From Daphnia pulex (lineage: Eukaryota; Arthropoda; Branchiopoda; Diplostraca; Daphniidae), in contig NC_060024.1 of assembly GCF_021134715.1 (NCBI RefSeq), forward strand, positions 1,240,001 to 1,304,000: a stretch of DNA of 64,000 nucleotides, read 5' to 3'. The number at the start of each line of letters is the position of its first letter. Positions within the stretch are counted from its first letter, which is position 1. Below, piece by piece: positions 13,604 to 24,958 of this stretch. The position numbers and the translations under genes are program-made. The notes under the pieces are model-generated. The model was not told the DNA's origin, made no database searches, and saw nothing but the letters and a program-made list of their open reading frames with translations.

Positions 13604-14441
13604 GATACTCTACAACCCAAGACATGGTACAAGAAGAAATTCCCGTCCTCACAGAAGTAACGTCGCAGTCAGACTAAACCCCACATCCTGAAGAAGACAG
13701 AAGAGTCCAGTCCAATCGTACCAAATCACCACGTCCTTGACATGCCCAACCGCAGATCCAACCGCACTTCACAGTACAACGCGAGGCACAATGAATACAA
13801 AATAACTCTAGGAATTCACAGTAAGAAACTTTACCATCTTGGTGAGTTTCGAGCCAAACACGCGTCATCCTTATTGACCGAAGCCAACGAACCCCAGAGT
13901 TACAAGCAAGTAACAAGTTTCCCGATGTATGTAGGTGGCTTAAAACAAAAAAATCGCTATTCGGATTTGTTTAAGAGACTGTACAACCATCAATTGTAAA
14001 TGGATCGAAAAAATAAAACCTGCCTATGACGGAGTGGCGGAACGGTATAAAGGAAGACTCGTTTCTACTTCTACGACTCGCTTCTACCTGAACGGAACAA
14101 AAAATCTTGGCATTTGGCTGGGCGGAAAGCTCAATGGAATAACTGGATTCGCCGACGCCGACTCCGATTTTTGTTCCGTTCAGGTAGGCGAATATCTCGC
14201 TCTCCGAGACACTGGTTGCGACGCCGACGTTGTTCGTCGTGCCGCCGAGGAAAAGAAAATTGACGTAAGCTACGTAAGATCAGCCGACGAGCTTGCCAAC
14301 ATATTTCAAAAGGCGCTCCCCAATCCAGTGTTTACATCAATGAGACGAAAAATCGGTGTAGAGAGAGTATCTGACCGATTGCCTCTATAACTACAAACAA
14401 TCATTATCACACTATGTCCGTTTTTTGGGTTTGAGGGAGAG

Positions 14442-14640
14442 TGTTAGTTCTTATTCTGACAAACCCAACACCCCATGAGATGCTATTTAGCATCAAATCA
14501 GCTGACTTCTCCCTTCCCTCTGTTCTTTCCCATTCTCTGTTCTATGTCGTCTGCCTAAGAGGTGACACTTCACGTTTTCGCTCACTTTAGCTGATATACT
14601 GTTACTGGTAAAGTATTGACTCAAATTCTCCACTGTAACA
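14442..14640 (+). repeat. Candidate 3' LTR of the decayed copia element
   Basis: A polypurine tract (TTTGAGGGAGAG) ends at 14441. The following sequence starts TGTTAG and a block ending CTGTAACA stops at 14640, giving TG...CA ends and 199 bp. That is the same length as the LTRs of the young copia element at 56688, although the sequence is unrelated. No second copy is visible upstream, so this rests on position and ends alone. Confidence 0.5.
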
Positions 14641-14696
14641 GTGTTGTATATTTGATCAGTGCGTCATGCTAATAAAGGAGCATGCAAAAGCATAAG

Positions 14697-16035
14697 TCAC
14701 GAATAATTGAGTCAATTCATTCGCATATACCCCTAACAGTAAATTTCCATCCCGTATGTTTGAGAGGTAAGTATGCAGCGTCGACCGGATTACCCGACGA
14801 AGTTCGGTTTGACTGAGCCTCTTCTGTGGAAGTATTAGAAGTTTCTTCCATGTGCGGTAGACTAGGTCTGTGAAAAAAACAACGGAAAGAAATTGGACAT
14901 ACATACTTGAAAAACAAATGAAAAGAAATAAAATCTGTGACGGCATGGACGTCATCCGGATGCATAGACTCTTTGATACTTCGCCATGTTTCACCACTTG
15001 ACTTGTCATTTTTCTCTCTCGGAGTTATTTAGCATCAAATACGCACTTTATCACTTCGGAAATGAATGCACTAATGGTGCAAATCTGGTTGTCTTTTAGA
15101 AAGTTATCTGGAACTTTTTTCTTCGGATGTTTCCTCTGCCACTTTCCCATAGCTGCTATCAATCGTGATGTATCTTCTTTTGCACGCTCTTCGCACTCCC
15201 GAATGATATCCATATCTGGCCGAAAGTGAGTGTCGGACTACAAAAGATAAACGAAAAAGGAGTCATGATAACGTAACATTAAAAAAGGGAAACTTTTGTT
15301 TACCTTTCTTCAAGTGGGACTGTACTCCACATTGGTGAGGGAAGATTCCTACCCGGATGTCGCCAAAATATTTCTTGCAAAATCCTTTGAATTTGCCGAT
15401 GCCACGCGAGACAAGTTGGAAGAGGAACCCTCAGACGAGGTGGTAGAAGATTTGCGTAACAAATCCTGGGGCTCGTTACTCGTCTCATTAGCCGATGCTC
15501 ATCTGACTCGCTTGCCAATTCTTCACTGTCATTTCTGGTTTCCGCACTTGGCGGTTCGGGTGAATCGCGCCGTGATGACCAGCTTGTGTCCAGAATTCGA
15601 GAAGCCATGTAAACGGAAATCGCCTAGTTCGCTATCAGACGAAAGCTCCGGGACGATCGGCGGCGCCGTTTTCTCATTAGCTGCAAAATTAAAAAAAAAT
15701 AGTTAGGAAGCCAACGAAAAGGAAATTATAATGAAATTCACCTCTCCCAACAACTTTTCCAATCTATTTTCGAGACCCACAATTCTGCTATTGCTTTCTT
15801 CTTTGAATTTATAGAACGCATCTTCGGATTCTTGAAGCTTCTTCTTTAGGTGTCTATTTTGTTCTCGTTCTTTTCTGATGGCTTCCACCATGTCTGGATG
15901 CTGTTTGAGCTGGAACGGACAAGTCTTCTTTTGGAATGGAGGCATCATCTTCCTGTTGGAGTTGGTCATCTGGAAAAGAAACTTATGAACCAGCCACGGG
16001 ATCTCTTGCCTGAATAAGTGGCTGTTCATTGCCAA
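14697..16035 (-). CDS. Probable multi-exon gene, structure unresolved, coiled-coil segment
   Basis: Several minus-strand exon-like pieces are seen. One at about 15743-16035 encodes a Lys/Glu-rich coiled coil (KEREQNRHLKKKLQESEDAF, then a donor GAG/GTGAAT). One at about 15305-15683 starts after a pyrimidine-rich acceptor and contains acidic Ser/Glu-rich sequence (TRNDSEELASESDEHRLM), but no single frame spans it. One at 15025-15239 begins after TTTTGTAG and reads DMDIIRECEERAKEDTSRLI to a stop. A further piece at 14697-14870 reads SLPHMEETSNTSTEEAQSNR to a stop. The phases I tried do not all connect, so it may be a decayed gene or have unusual splicing. An open plus-strand frame covering 15296-15706 is probably the antisense shadow. 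Function unknown. Confidence 0.4.
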
Positions 16036-16039
16036 TTAA

Positions 16040-17630
16040 GGTGTGATGGCCTGTAAATATTGGTGGTCTCCCTCTTTTTTTTATCGGCCCAGCCTCCGAC
16101 GCAGCAGCAGTCGTGTCGTTTTCTAAGGTGTCGGAGACATTTGGCTGCCGCCCCGATCTGGTATTCTTTGGGTCGGCAATTTCCCAAGCCCTATTTTGAC
16201 ACCATTTATTGAAATGGGAGATGATAAGACACGAGACAAAAAAAAAGAAAAATCATCCATCAATTAACGAAAGATACGATACAATTTTACACGGGATAGA
16301 CGCTACAACTGTACAGTAGACTGTTTTGTGGCTGCAGTCGACCGAGGCCACGCTACAATAAGTATAGATATTTAAGAAATGAAATCGATTTAACATCGTT
16401 TGAAATTTTACATTCTCAACGTTAATGTTACATTGATTTATAAACTAATTTATTAGTTGTGTTTTTTAAAGTCCACTTTTTACTGAATCATTTAAACTCA
16501 TGAATGGGTATTTTTAAACAATTTAGAATTGGTCCCAATATCTCAGTTTCTTTTAGACGCAGCGATTGTGCCCATCCCTTTTTTTCTATCATTATTCAGT
16601 CTGCAATTTTGGGCTACAGCGTGGACATCGGAAAGTATATCGTCGTCGGCGTCGACCAATTTTTTTCATTGCAAAAAATTCGAAAACGTAAGTAAACCAA
16701 AACTTGTAACGCCTTTTAACCCTTGAAACGTGGATAAAGCATTTGCTCGTTAACATGTGAGTTATTATGAATTAATTTGATGTATTTCAAGCAACACACA
16801 TAAGTTCACTGCAGTACGACACTAGACTACAACAATACCACAATAAATATAACTAATACATATAACTCGTGACGTCACGCCAACTCAGTAGGCAGACAGT
16901 CCAGCTGGACTCAGATGCCGGTCCTTCCCGTCCCATCACGACGATTCAGAGGGATCGATTCATCCCACGAATTAACTCTTGTATATTAACTGTATGTCAT
17001 ATGTGTATACTCGCTCTCTTGCATTCCCGCTTGTCACCTTCTGACGTCCAATTCAATTATCCCTTAATACTTTTATGGTATTATTCTCTGATGTAAGGAA
17101 TTCCACCTTGCAGATTGTGTTGGGTATCAATTTCCCAATTTCATTTTGTATCGTTGTATCAATTTTCCAACACCCCACTACAAGATCTTGCCATCAGAGT
17201 CACACGACCCCTTAATCTCAACGATTATTGCCTTTGGGGCCCCCATCAGGAGGCCCTTGTGTCACAGTTTACCCAATCCATAAATGTGTTATATTCCCAA
17301 CTTCGCCAAGAATAAATTATTGTGAAACGAAAGCCGAGACAGTCTCAACCGTCCCTATCAAATGTTGATTGTAATCTTCTCTTCTTTGGGTACGTAACCT
17401 GCTAACACTTCCGAAAAAGAGTAACATTATCATCATGGTCCTTCGATTAAGTTTTGAACTCAGTTATTTTGAAATTCTTTGCTGAAATAGAAGTTGCTCG
17501 GCCCACACTAATTTTGTTTCTTCTCTCCTCCCTCTTGCTCTGGTTTCATTTCGTCGTGCTCGCTTTTCCAGTAGCAAGTAAATTCTCTTTCAAATTCGCA
17601 ATTTTTTAAACGTTAATCGTTCATGGATGT
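16040..17630. other. No gene seen
   Basis: Pyrimidine-rich and AT-rich sequence. Open frames near 16504, 16869 and 17115 lack motifs and good splice context. A fragment of LTR-like sequence around 16870-17330 is possible but has no partner in the window. Confidence 0.4.
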
Positions 17631-18060
17631 AAATAAACAAAGAAGAAGAGGGAGGAAGGTCGACTGCAAGGAGAAATGCAAGAAGCCAGAAAGTCAAGGT
17701 ACTACGGGGACATCAGATACAAGCCCGGAGCTGCAGCAACAATTACGACAACATCTCTTACTCCAGTATCTGTATTGGAAGTAAAAGCTTTTTCTCAAGA
17801 GTCAGCTGATTTTACAGTGGCTCCAGCAACAGTAGATTCCATTTCGGACTCTGAAGAGGAAGTTCTCCAGGTGCTGGAAGTGGTGAATCTGACGAAGAAT
17901 TAACTAGAGTGGCAGCCGCTCTGGCCAAATAAGCGAAACTTGCCGGTCAGTTCAAACTAACGCCATCAAGAGGAAGAGAAATAGGTTGTCGTGTCACCAG
18001 AGGTTGTGAAGGAAGAGAACATGATACCACCAGAGGTCATAAAAGGTGGTAAAAAATTTG
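17624..18060 (+). pseudogene. Possible retroelement gag-like relic
   Basis: From ATG at 17623 a basic N-terminus (MDVNKQRRRGRKVDCKEKCK) and a Gln-rich run (SPELQQQLRQHLLLQYL) can be read, followed in another frame by an acidic Ser/Glu stretch (STVDSISDSEEEVLQ is split between frames) and an Ala/Lys stretch. Changing frames and low complexity suggest a decayed gag, but there is no zinc knuckle or pol domain to confirm it. It could equally be chance coding in purine-rich DNA. Confidence 0.25.
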
Positions 18061-20370
18061 TAAGTGTTTTCCACCCAAACCCGTATTGTATTCAAGGAAT
18101 GATGGCAGTTTACCATTAAATACAAAAGAGTGTCACTTCATTATAATCTTCACTCTTCCCTAATCTTGAAGCTCTTCCATTCCAAAAACGGTCCTTCAAA
18201 CTGTTAAATTTTTAACGTGTTAAGTATTTTGCGTACCCGGAACTTAAACTAGATAACTGAAAACCATCATGTATCAAGTCTTTCCCATGCAACGGGGTTT
18301 TGGCTAAAAAAAACTGCTGTCTATCTGCTGCAATCTGTGTCCATCAACGTCCATCTGAAGATCAAATTGATTTAGTTAAGGGTATGTGTATGTGTGTGTG
18401 ATTTACGACAAAGTGCTCTAATCGTCATCGCCATTTTTTCCATGAAACCGTATGGCAGCGTGGAGAGTCAGAATTTCTTAAGAATTAATTTCTGAGCCTC
18501 ACACACAAACACACACACTTTGCCGTAACATTCTTTCGTTTTTTTTCTCCAGAAACTCTCTTCTTCACTAAACATTAACTTAAAACAAAATTGTAATTTA
18601 TCTTTTTTTTCTCTCTCCTCCCTTGCTCTATCAACCTCAAAATCAATCGTTTATATCGCCAGCTAGGTTTTTTACCAGCATTCACGTACCTTCCCTTCCA
18701 CCGTTCTACAGGATTACAGCAGATGGAAGAAGAGAAGCATACTACAACCGCCCGATTGTCTCGTGTTCTGTAGAGAGTACAGACAATCCACGTTTAATCC
18801 TCACAGCAGAAGAAGATGAAGCTGCAGCGATCCCACCACCAACCTCAGTAGCAGAATAACCAACACACACAAAAAGAATAGGCAGATGCAGACCGCAACT
18901 AAGAGAGAGATCCACATCCAGAGTTAGCTCGATCAGAAGATTAGAATAACGAATGCAAGATTAGTTGCTCATTCTTCACACAGTATTGTATTCATTGGGA
19001 TGACGATAATCTTTCTTCGTGTAATAAAAACGACTGTGTTTTCTATTTATAATTTCCCATTCACTGTAACTAAAATTTCAAGCCACACCATCTACTTAAA
19101 GGAAGGAGAACGAAAAAAATTTCAATTTTCCAACAACACCACAAGAGACGCTGCACTCCAAACTTATAGAACAGCCAATAAGGCATTCAACGATCCGAAA
19201 CAGGCTTTCCTAATCAAAACTTTGAATTAAACCAATCAATCTAACTCGGTGACTTTCCAAACCAGTGAAGCTTCTAGGACGTCACAAGAAAAATGCAAAA
19301 TCGACGCGTATTTCTGTTTGAAAATCATGATTTAAGAATTTGGCGGAAAGGCACACTTTTCCCCAGTTAGTATGGCCCATGTCTAGCGTATTTTGGAAAC
19401 AGCCATAATCGGGCCTAATTCATAGATTGTTGCGACTCCTGCTACTTGACAGTGGAACTTATTTTTTTCATGGATCTCCGTCTGCCGGCTTATTAACTAG
19501 ACCAATGTTGCCGATAAGCAACGACGCATTCACGATCACATCCACGCTGGAGTGGATGTCCTCTTTCGCCGGGTCTTGCCTTACGCAAGAACCTCGTAAA
19601 TCAGCCAGGAGGAGAAAAATACGATCATTCAGTAATTGATTCCCAATCATATTTGGAGGATTTGATACAGTTATAGAAAAAAAAAACCAACGACGCCAAC
19701 CAAAAAGTACGAAATCAAGTGTCTTCAGATAGCAAAATTTGAAAGAAACTAGTTGTGTCACGCTGAACTTCTGCACCTCCTGGTGAGTCACGACGAATTT
19801 TTGCTTTCGTGGATTAACGTGTGTGATATACTTTGCAAGAAAGTGATCTCTGCCCGGATTTTAGTGGCCAAAAAACACCTCGACTAGATCCGCACGTAGC
19901 AGGGATTAACACACTTTTGAACGTCTTTTTTTCAGATTGTGCGCTTTCTCGACTTTGGATTAACGAGATCGCAGTGTGGAAATTGGTTTGAAGCGAATCC
20001 AGAGATACGTTTTTAATTGTCCAGTGCTCCAAAAGGGAGTAAATTTTCTTTCTAATTCTAGAATAATAAATTCTAGTTAATTGTTTTTTTACTAATTTTA
20101 TATTCATTTATTGGTACACAACTATGCCGACTTCGACTTACAACAAGTAAGTTATTTTTCTATTTGCCGCTATTTTATATTGGATGCACGGCAAAAACCT
20201 CTCGAGTCACTCGATGGGCCAGCAAGATAAAATAATACGAAAATGAAACAATGACGCAATTGTAGATACCTTGAAAGCACCAGAAAAAGCTCTTAGAGAA
20301 AAGTTCAGCAAATACACAAGACTGATCTGGTATCTGCCAGATCCAACGGGAGCCTTTCAAAAAAAAAGAT
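18061..20370. other. Mostly non-coding
   Basis: No recognisable gene. Purine- and pyrimidine-rich tracts and CA-rich repeats (about 18385-18530) are present. A plus-strand frame at 18623-18859 ends in a Pro/Glu/Ala-rich tail but has no family signature. Confidence 0.4.
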
Positions 20371-20382
20371 TATCAGTCTACG

Positions 20383-20613
20383 ATGGATGACGAATTCAGA
20401 GCAGCACTCTTCATCGTAAAGAAAATTGTAAAGAGTATAAAAAGGATCGTGGAAAGAGAGGAAAGAAAGCAACAAGCTATCGCAGCGCAACAAGAAAGGG
20501 ATAGAAGAGATGAAACCTTTCAGTTGGTGCTCGAAGCCGAACAAAAGGCACAACAGGCCACAAAAGGCAACAAGAGTCCAAGATCTAATCGACCAAGATG
20601 CTTCTTCATATGA
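20383..20613 (+). CDS. Short charged coiled-coil ORF, unknown
   Basis: Reads from MDDEFRAALFIVKKIVKSIK into a Glu/Arg/Gln-rich helix (REERKQQAIAAQQERDRRDE). Composition is typical of a coiled coil or of a retrotransposon gag fragment. There is no downstream domain. Kept as a low-confidence fragment because the composition is more protein-like than its surroundings. Confidence 0.25.
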   Translation: MDDEFRAALFIVKKIVKSIKRIVEREERKQQAIAAQQERDRRDETFQLVLEAEQKAQQATKGNKSPRSNRPRCFFI

Positions 20614-20674
20614 AGGGGGGCCACAAAGACATATAAAAACATGCGGTAAGTACGAGGGGCTCGAAGATAAATAT

Positions 20675-20718
20675 CCCGGCTCATTTACGTGTTTAATTAA
20701 TCACGTAAATGAGCCGGG
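20675..20718. repeat. Perfect 17-bp hairpin
   Basis: Arms 20675-20691 (CCCGGCTCATTTACGTG) and 20702-20718 are exact reverse complements with a 10-nt AT-only loop. The arms are GC-rich compared with the surroundings. Confidence 0.9.
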
Positions 20719-21238
20719 AGGGTGATGATATCAGATCAGGTAGTCGGCCGTACGACACAGAATTAAATACATAAAATTGAATGAAACGGTGTTGCCGGTA
20801 TGAATCTGGAGCATTTATTTTCTATGTGTACATAATAAAAATTCATCTATAAAATTCTAACACTTGTACATTAAACAGATATTTTAAATAAACCTAATTG
20901 ATTGAATAAAAATTTAAAAAATTTCATACAATTAACAAAAATACTGTCATCGTCTATTGTGTTTGTCCTATTTATCCAGTCATCCCTATCTCTGCTAAAA
21001 GTCAAAGTGACCCTTCACGTCGCATTAGAATCCCTTCGTTGAAAAATAAAATAAATTCAAGTAGAGTGACATCTCTGAAAATATAGGTATCTGATGTCAA
21101 TATATCACTATCCCTAAGAAAAGGGAGGCAAATACAAAGACCCGTTTCAATGTGAACAAAATTTTAGCGAGAGATCTGACAACCTACTCCTCCCTTTGAA
21201 AAAAAAAGAGATTTGAAGTGATGTTTACTAGTCAGCCT

Positions 21239-21535
21239 GGAGAGCGTCAAAATTCAGCTTAAGCTTTGCTTATGCGGCGTTGCCTGTCACACGAAATCGT
21301 TAATTGCGGAGTTTCAACTAATTTTTAAGTTGACACTTGACGAACTGCAAGTGTTGTTGGCCAGCTGTCTAGATGTGAAAAAAGAAAGGAATAGCGATGG
21401 AGGAATGACATGGTCTAAAGAGAAATTACAACGAACCCATTCCATCCGAACGACAGAGAAAGCAGCAATACACAGACTTTCGTATAACAGGCAACGTCGC
21501 ATAAGCAAAGCTTAAGCTGAAATTTGACGCGCTCC
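21239..21535. mobile_element. MITE with terminal inverted repeats of about 45-60 bp
   Basis: The left end reads GGAGAGCGTC and continues through CAGCTTAAGCTTTGCTTATG. The right end carries the reverse complement with a few mismatches, ending at GCGCTCC (21535). Total about 297 bp, with no transposase. The inner part of the repeat decays at GTTGCCTGT. No convincing target duplication was seen. The superfamily is not determined. Confidence 0.75.
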
Positions 21536-21618
21536 TTGCTCCCTGAAGATTTCGTTCCCGAAGTTGCCAATACTGTTTCACTCGAATAAAATAAAAGTGT
21601 TAACTTTGGAATTTTTTA

Positions 21619-22407
21619 TTGATTTGTTTACATGCTCACCAATGGAACTGGGTGAACGTGAAAAAAAAATCTATTACTGTCACAAATCTTATTACTTTCA
21701 TTCATCTTATTACTTATTTCTTTCTTCATGGTATCATAAATAATGAAAAGGATGTCTTGAAAAATAAGAAGACCGCGGGTGAGATCAAAGGTGAGTACCC
21801 GTCTGAAAAGTTGAAAGACGGCAAGCCGGAAATCATTGTATATCCTCAAGACAAGCTAAAGGAGTTGGTAATTTTGGCCTAAACAATCGTGGATTATGTC
21901 AACAACAAGATGAAGTACACAGATGGCGACTATATAACTAAATGTGCTAGGACTTTGGAGGCAACTTTCAAAGAAAAATGGAGGAGTTATGACCTGTCTT
22001 TTGCCGCTAAAGGAGCCAGCATAACACTGTTAGCTCTAGTCCGCCTTAAAGAGGATGTGGTTTGCAGAAGCCCAATTGATGAGTCCATCAAATCACTTGC
22101 AACTGGTCAGATTCCTGCTGTTGCCATTGCGGTTTTGGCAGGTAACCGCTACAACAACGTTCAAAACGACGTGTACAAGGGTCTCCTGATGACAAAATTC
22201 AATGCAGTCTGGTCCATCTATCCTCCCGTTAACTGGCGCCCTGATAATAATAACAATAATACTATATTTCATTTGTATAAATGGAAATTTGTACATACTG
22301 GAATGATAAATTTGTTGATGTTAACTGAAATTCTTCAAAAAAACTGTTATATTTGGATAACTTGTAGGTGGGGCAAGTTGGCCTCACATTTTTTCACAGC
22401 ACTTTGA
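21619..22407 (+). pseudogene. Unidentified coding relic broken by a stop
   Basis: A frame ends LKELVILA and a stop at about 21880, and the same frame resumes at once as TIVDYVNNKMKYTDGDYITK and runs with protein-like composition (SYDLSFAAKGASITLLALVR, ATGQIPAVAIAVLAGNRYN) to about 22240. It then enters an AAT-rich simple repeat. The in-frame stop and the fading end suggest a decayed gene or an unrecognised mobile-element protein. Family not recognised. Confidence 0.35.
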
Positions 22408-24958
22408 ACATATAATATAATTTTCCTTTTTTCCTCTTTCATCAACACATGACTCACAAGCCCATTAGCACAATTTTTGTTGTTGTAAAACGAATATAAT
22501 CTTCTTAGCAGAGAAAAAAAACAAATATCAGACTACACATTCAGGGCAAATGAATATTTTCCCTTGAATTCCTTCTTCATTCGTTTTTCTCCCTTGGCTT
22601 TCTTGGGCGCTTGAGTTTTTCTGACTTTGGCGATTTTTCTGGTGGAAAAACCTCCTTTGCTGCTTTGGGTTTCATTGTCGCTTTCTCTGCTTCGAGCACC
22701 CTGTAAAGAAGTTCTCTTCCGTTGCCCAATATTCTTTGGAGCTGTGCGGCCTGCTTTGGGAAAAGGTCGTAGATCTTCAAGTATACCTATCGACGGTGTA
22801 GATTACCAAGAAGAAGTTGAGCTGGAAATGGGAGTCAATCTATGGCCGTAGTTGGCCCGTGAGTGGAAGCCTTCACGATCAAATGGGACGATTCGAGCCT
22901 ATCTAAAACCTGCTGTAATATTGATAGCAGGTGTAGTGTTTGGGCATGGATTTTTACCAGGATTTTTAATCATCCATGCTTGTCGAAAATATACTCCACA
23001 CATAATTCAATTCACTTAACTTTTAACTCGGTTGTTTTCACCCCCTTCTTTTCCGTCTTGCTCAACCCCTTCTTTGTCTTCAACACCCTCAAGCTACAAC
23101 AGATTCGCCTGTCTTTTGTTTTATTGTCTAAACGTTTTTTACCCCTCTCTCGATTCTTCAGTCTGATCTTCTTGCTTGTCTCTTGAGGTTCTCTCTCTCT
23201 GAGCTGCGACTCTTTCTCTGGGTTTCATCGTTTGGCACAACAAAAGATGAGACTATTCACTCAGGCTCAATCTCTCAATAAAAGCACACAACGTAGGGTT
23301 CTAACAAGGTGTACGTGTTTCTTTATTTTGCGTATTCCCGTAATTCTCCAATCGTGAGTTAGTCGCACATTTCTCGCCCTATTTTTTCCGACAATGCTGA
23401 AGCAGCGCTGCTGTTGAACTTCATCTTTGGGCAATAAACCGACACCCAGTGGCTCCGTGTGGTAATCATTTATAAATCCATATTTGTTTGCAGTGCCTGC
23501 ACGTCTAATATTCCCTCCATTAAGAAATTGGGATTTGAAGTTCAATCTAAGTCAAATAATTAATCAATTAATCCTACAACGAACTGCTGACTTAAGAGAC
23601 TACGAAATTACCTCAAAAACACAAAGAAGGGGATTGTGTTTCCAAATGCTGAAACTGCTCCAACAATAGAAACTCGTAGCGAGTCCCTCTCGATACGATA
23701 CGAAACGATATAATATAAATAAAGCCATAATAAATTTCTGCTGCCCGATGGAGATATTGAACTAACATAGCCTCCTCTTCTTTTGTGAAAATCTTCTCGA
23801 CAAAAGGTTAACACTTATTAGTTCAATTTACTAGGTCTACATGCTAAACTCAATTTCATTGTTACCTGTAGTAATCTCGAGTAACCTAATTCGGATTTTA
23901 AACCACAATTATTAGGTCTCTCTTCTTCTGCTCTATTCTCTGTTTCCATAGTTGATAAATGTTTTTGTTCTTTTTGTCAATATATCGTCTCAAACTTCGC
24001 CTTGCAATGTTGAACAAAATTCACACATTAGTAATTCCTCTTCCTTATTTCAAAACCATATAAGCTGCTGTTTCAATTATATCAACTGGAGTCTTTCTTC
24101 TGTCAGTTTTCTTAACCTAGTTTAGCATCATCATCTAAAAGATAAAAGAGAAGATTTTGACAGGGCAATCAGAAACAGGCCAAATAGATAAAAAAACGGC
24201 CAATCTACCCCATGGGTTAATGTCATAACATATTTTCAAATAACTTACATAAATAATGAACTCTCTATTAAAATCCCTATTTTATTTGGAGTAAGGGGGC
24301 TAAAACATTACTGTAATTTTAAAAATTACAGTGCATAGAAGCCGGTGTGTAAGAATTCGGCAAACTAGTTCCTATTTCCCCTACTTACTACACCATTTTA
24401 AACGTATATGTATCAACAGGTAAATATTATTCTGGATGTGTGCACTAATTACTGAATGTCTTCGTATTTCTCAACCACTCCCCTGTAAATGCAAAACAAT
24501 TTTAGTAATAGGTTCTAGGAATGATAAAATATATCCTTAGGTATTTCTAATTGTGTTCAGGAAGAATTTTTATCTGATACTCTCGCATTATGACATCAAT
24601 AGCACGAAGTAAGATTCGTCTGCTTTCTCAGACAAAGCTAAACTTCTCCTCCTCCCCAAATAACCAGTTACCACAGTTAACACGGGGTCTTATTGGACTA
24701 CGACTTCAAGATTTTTTTAATCTGGCATAATTTCGGTACATAACGGGAGAAAATATATGCTAAACTTAAAAAACATTTCAATTTTTTTGGATAATTTTTT
24801 ACAGAAATAGTACCAGACCCATAAATAATCAGGAAGCTTTTTGTCAGTAGTGCAGCCACTTAATTCGATGCCACCATCTCAGTTGTCCCTTGTCTTGTCC
24901 TAAAAACCAAGGCTAAATTAGATTATGAGGCTGCACTCACTATTATAATCGTCTGCTA
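22408..24958. other. Mostly non-coding, one Lys/Pro-rich frame
   Basis: A minus-strand frame at 22577-22780 encodes QLQRILGNGRELLYRVLEAE followed by a Lys/Pro-rich tail; it may be the last exon of an unknown gene, but no upstream exon was found. The rest (22.8-24.96 kb) shows no gene. Confidence 0.35.

Larger units (their letters stand above)
10813..14640 (+). mobile_element. Decayed Ty1/copia retrotransposon lacking reverse transcriptase
   Basis: In order: gag helices (IFNNIKPLYQTSIEGSTSQ near 11044-11100, with an in-frame stop near 11210), an Arg/Gly/Asn-rich stretch near 11520-11705, a protease core DCGATHHMSD near 11889-11920 (the usual DSGA is changed to DCGA), a zinc-finger remnant and integrase at 12405-13190 (RTDDGSEYG and QQNGVSERMNRT, i.e. 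the second D and the E of the DDE set; the first catalytic region is altered to HSVNDF), and an RNase H end (YLNGTKNLGIWLGG, GFADADSDF, then SADELANIFQKALP to 14388). Everything between integrase and RNase H, where RT should be, is missing or replaced. Frames are shifted many times. A polypurine tract and a candidate 3' LTR follow. No matching 5' LTR was found, so the element is truncated as well as mutated. Confidence 0.88.

Noticed and set aside
15296..15706. 136-codon plus-strand ORF
   Set aside because: It overlaps minus-strand exon-like pieces with better splice context; no family was recognised, so it was not called as a gene.
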